This document shows, piece by piece, positions 23,748 through 24,477 of a stretch of 24,477 nt of DNA. The stretch is from JBDRZD01 sp964623395 (lineage in GTDB: Bacteria > Hydrothermota > Hydrothermia > Hydrothermales > Hydrothermaceae), in NCBI GenBank assembly GCA_964623395.1, contig CAZUSI010000015.1, positions 1 to 24,477 of the forward strand, given 5' to 3'. Positions within the stretch are counted from its first letter, which is position 1, and every line of letters begins with the position of its first letter. The translations under genes were made by a program, and so were the position numbers. The notes beneath the pieces were generated by a model. It was not told where the DNA came from. It made no database searches and worked only from the letters and a program-made list of their open reading frames with translations.

Positions 23748-24477
23748 AAATTATTTTTGCTTCTTCTTTTAAAAGTCTAACAAGTTCCTTAACATTTTCA
23801 GGGAATGGAAGATTTATTATCTTTCCTTTTTTCCTTTCAGGTGGTGGTTCATAACTCATTATTTGAGTTGAAACATAAGGTAATTCATTTATCTCTTTTA
23901 TATCTATTACTTTTTTCTTTGCCATCATAACACCTCTTAAAGATGGAAATCTTGGTTCGAATTTTGCCTTTTCAAAACTTATAATTAAAGGGGGCTTTGC
24001 TTCAATTATTTCAACACCATATTCTGTTTCTCTTTCAAAGATAAATCCAGAATTTTTGAAATCAATATTAACAACACAAGAAATAAAAGGCATATTAAGT
24101 TTTTCAGAAATTATAGCAGGAACAATCCCCCTGTCATAATCAACTGATTTTTTACCAAGTAAAATGACATCAGGATTTTCCTTTAAAAGATAATCACCTA
24201 TTATTTCTCCTATCCTTATTGAATCATAAATTTCTTCATTTACTTTTAAAAGAACACCTTTATCAGCACCCATTGCAAGAGCATGCCTTATAATTTCAAT
24301 TGAGTTTTCATCTCCACAAGATAAAGGAATTAATTCACAACTTTGAAATTTTTCCTTTATTCTAAGCCCTGCCTCAACTGCATATTCATCATAGGGATTT
24401 ATAACATGTGGGATACCTTCCTTATCAATTCCTGTTCTATCAGATTTAACCCTTAAAGGAATACCTGTATCAGGAAC
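23746..24477 (-). CDS. etfB: Electron transfer flavoprotein beta subunit (5' end cut by window edge)
   Basis: The frame stays open to base 24477. Translation from there reads VPDTGIPLRVKSDRTGID, then INPYDEYAVEAGLR, then HALAMGADKGVLL, the classic EtfB N-terminal pattern. Only about eight to ten residues (up to the usual KQ before VPDTG) are missing, so the internal Met at 24273 is not the start. 243 residues are visible. The nucleotide-binding segment GKKSVDYDRGIVPAI departs from the DGDT..VGP pattern of bifurcating ETFs. The C-terminal recognition loop and tail are normal. Together with etfA it forms a complete EtfBA pair. Confidence 0.94.
   Translation of the reverse strand, partial: VPDTGIPLRVKSDRTGIDKEGIPHVINPYDEYAVEAGLRIKEKFQSCELIPLSCGDENSIEIIRHALAMGADKGVLLKVNEEIYDSIRIGEIIGDYLLKENPDVILLGKKSVDYDRGIVPAIISEKLNMPFISCVVNIDFKNSGFIFERETEYGVEIIEAKPPLIISFEKAKFEPRFPSLRGVMMAKKKVIDIKEINELPYVSTQIMSYEPPPERKKGKIINLPFPENVKELVRLLKEEAKII

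Noticed and set aside
24271..24273. Met at 24273 as the etfB start
   Set aside because: The frame continues upstream with clear EtfB sequence (VPDTG, INPYDEYAVE) to the window edge, so the gene is cut by the edge.
1..24477. CRISPR arrays, insertion sequences, tRNA or rRNA genes
   Set aside because: I saw no spaced repeat array, transposase, cloverleaf or rRNA-like GC-rich segment; the window is almost fully coding.

Overview
The window is AT-rich, very compact bacterial chromosome. It holds 24 protein genes and no RNA gene, insertion sequence or CRISPR array that I can see. Several features point to a double-membraned (diderm) bacterium: MlaE/MlaF lipid-transport components, a lytic transglycosylase, a lipoprotein, and a large secreted protein with a C-terminal tail resembling type IX sorting domains. 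That tail, the lysine/isoleucine-rich proteins and an archaeal-type 8-oxoguanine glycosylase resemble thermophilic, uncultured FCB-side lineages such as WOR-3. This placement is inferred from style, not from a marker gene. A NuoH subunit and EtfBA imply respiratory or electron-transfer metabolism.

Left part, + strand (43-3256): an overlapping four-gene unit encoding a DtxR/MntR-type metalloregulator, FeoA, FeoB and an Ogg2-type DNA glycosylase/lyase. It reads as ferrous iron uptake under metal control, with repair of oxidised guanine attached. A possible promoter and DtxR-like operator lie in the first 43 bases.

Rest of the window, - strand (24477 down to 3259): twenty genes in one direction. 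The largest gap is 25 bp, and most neighbours overlap by 1-29 bp or abut. In transcription order they are etfB (cut by the window edge), etfA, a 907-residue secreted repeat protein, a sugar-nucleotide epimerase, dnaB, mlaE, mlaF, hpf, hprK, rapZ, a lytic transglycosylase, a lipoprotein, tsaB, rimI, transaldolase, a class A penicillin-binding protein, nuoH, a minimal ATP-dependent ligase core, a LuxE-like acyl-protein synthetase and a LuxC-like acyl reductase. The stop codons of the two strands' last genes are 2 bp apart (3256/3259).

Functional themes on the - strand are electron transfer (EtfBA, NuoH), envelope building (MlaEF, transglycosylase, PBP1A, secreted proteins), information processing (DnaB, HPF, TsaB, RimI), carbon-state signalling (HprK, RapZ, transaldolase) and fatty-acyl reduction (LuxE, LuxC). 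The most unusual part is the cassette nuoH - OB-less ligase core - luxE - luxC. It contains an orphan complex I subunit, a covalent nucleotidyltransferase ending exactly at motif V, and a fatty acid reductase pair with no luciferase. No stretch of 300 bases lacks a gene; the only gaps are 1-42, 3257-3258, 9685-9709, 16308-16319 and 23736-23745.
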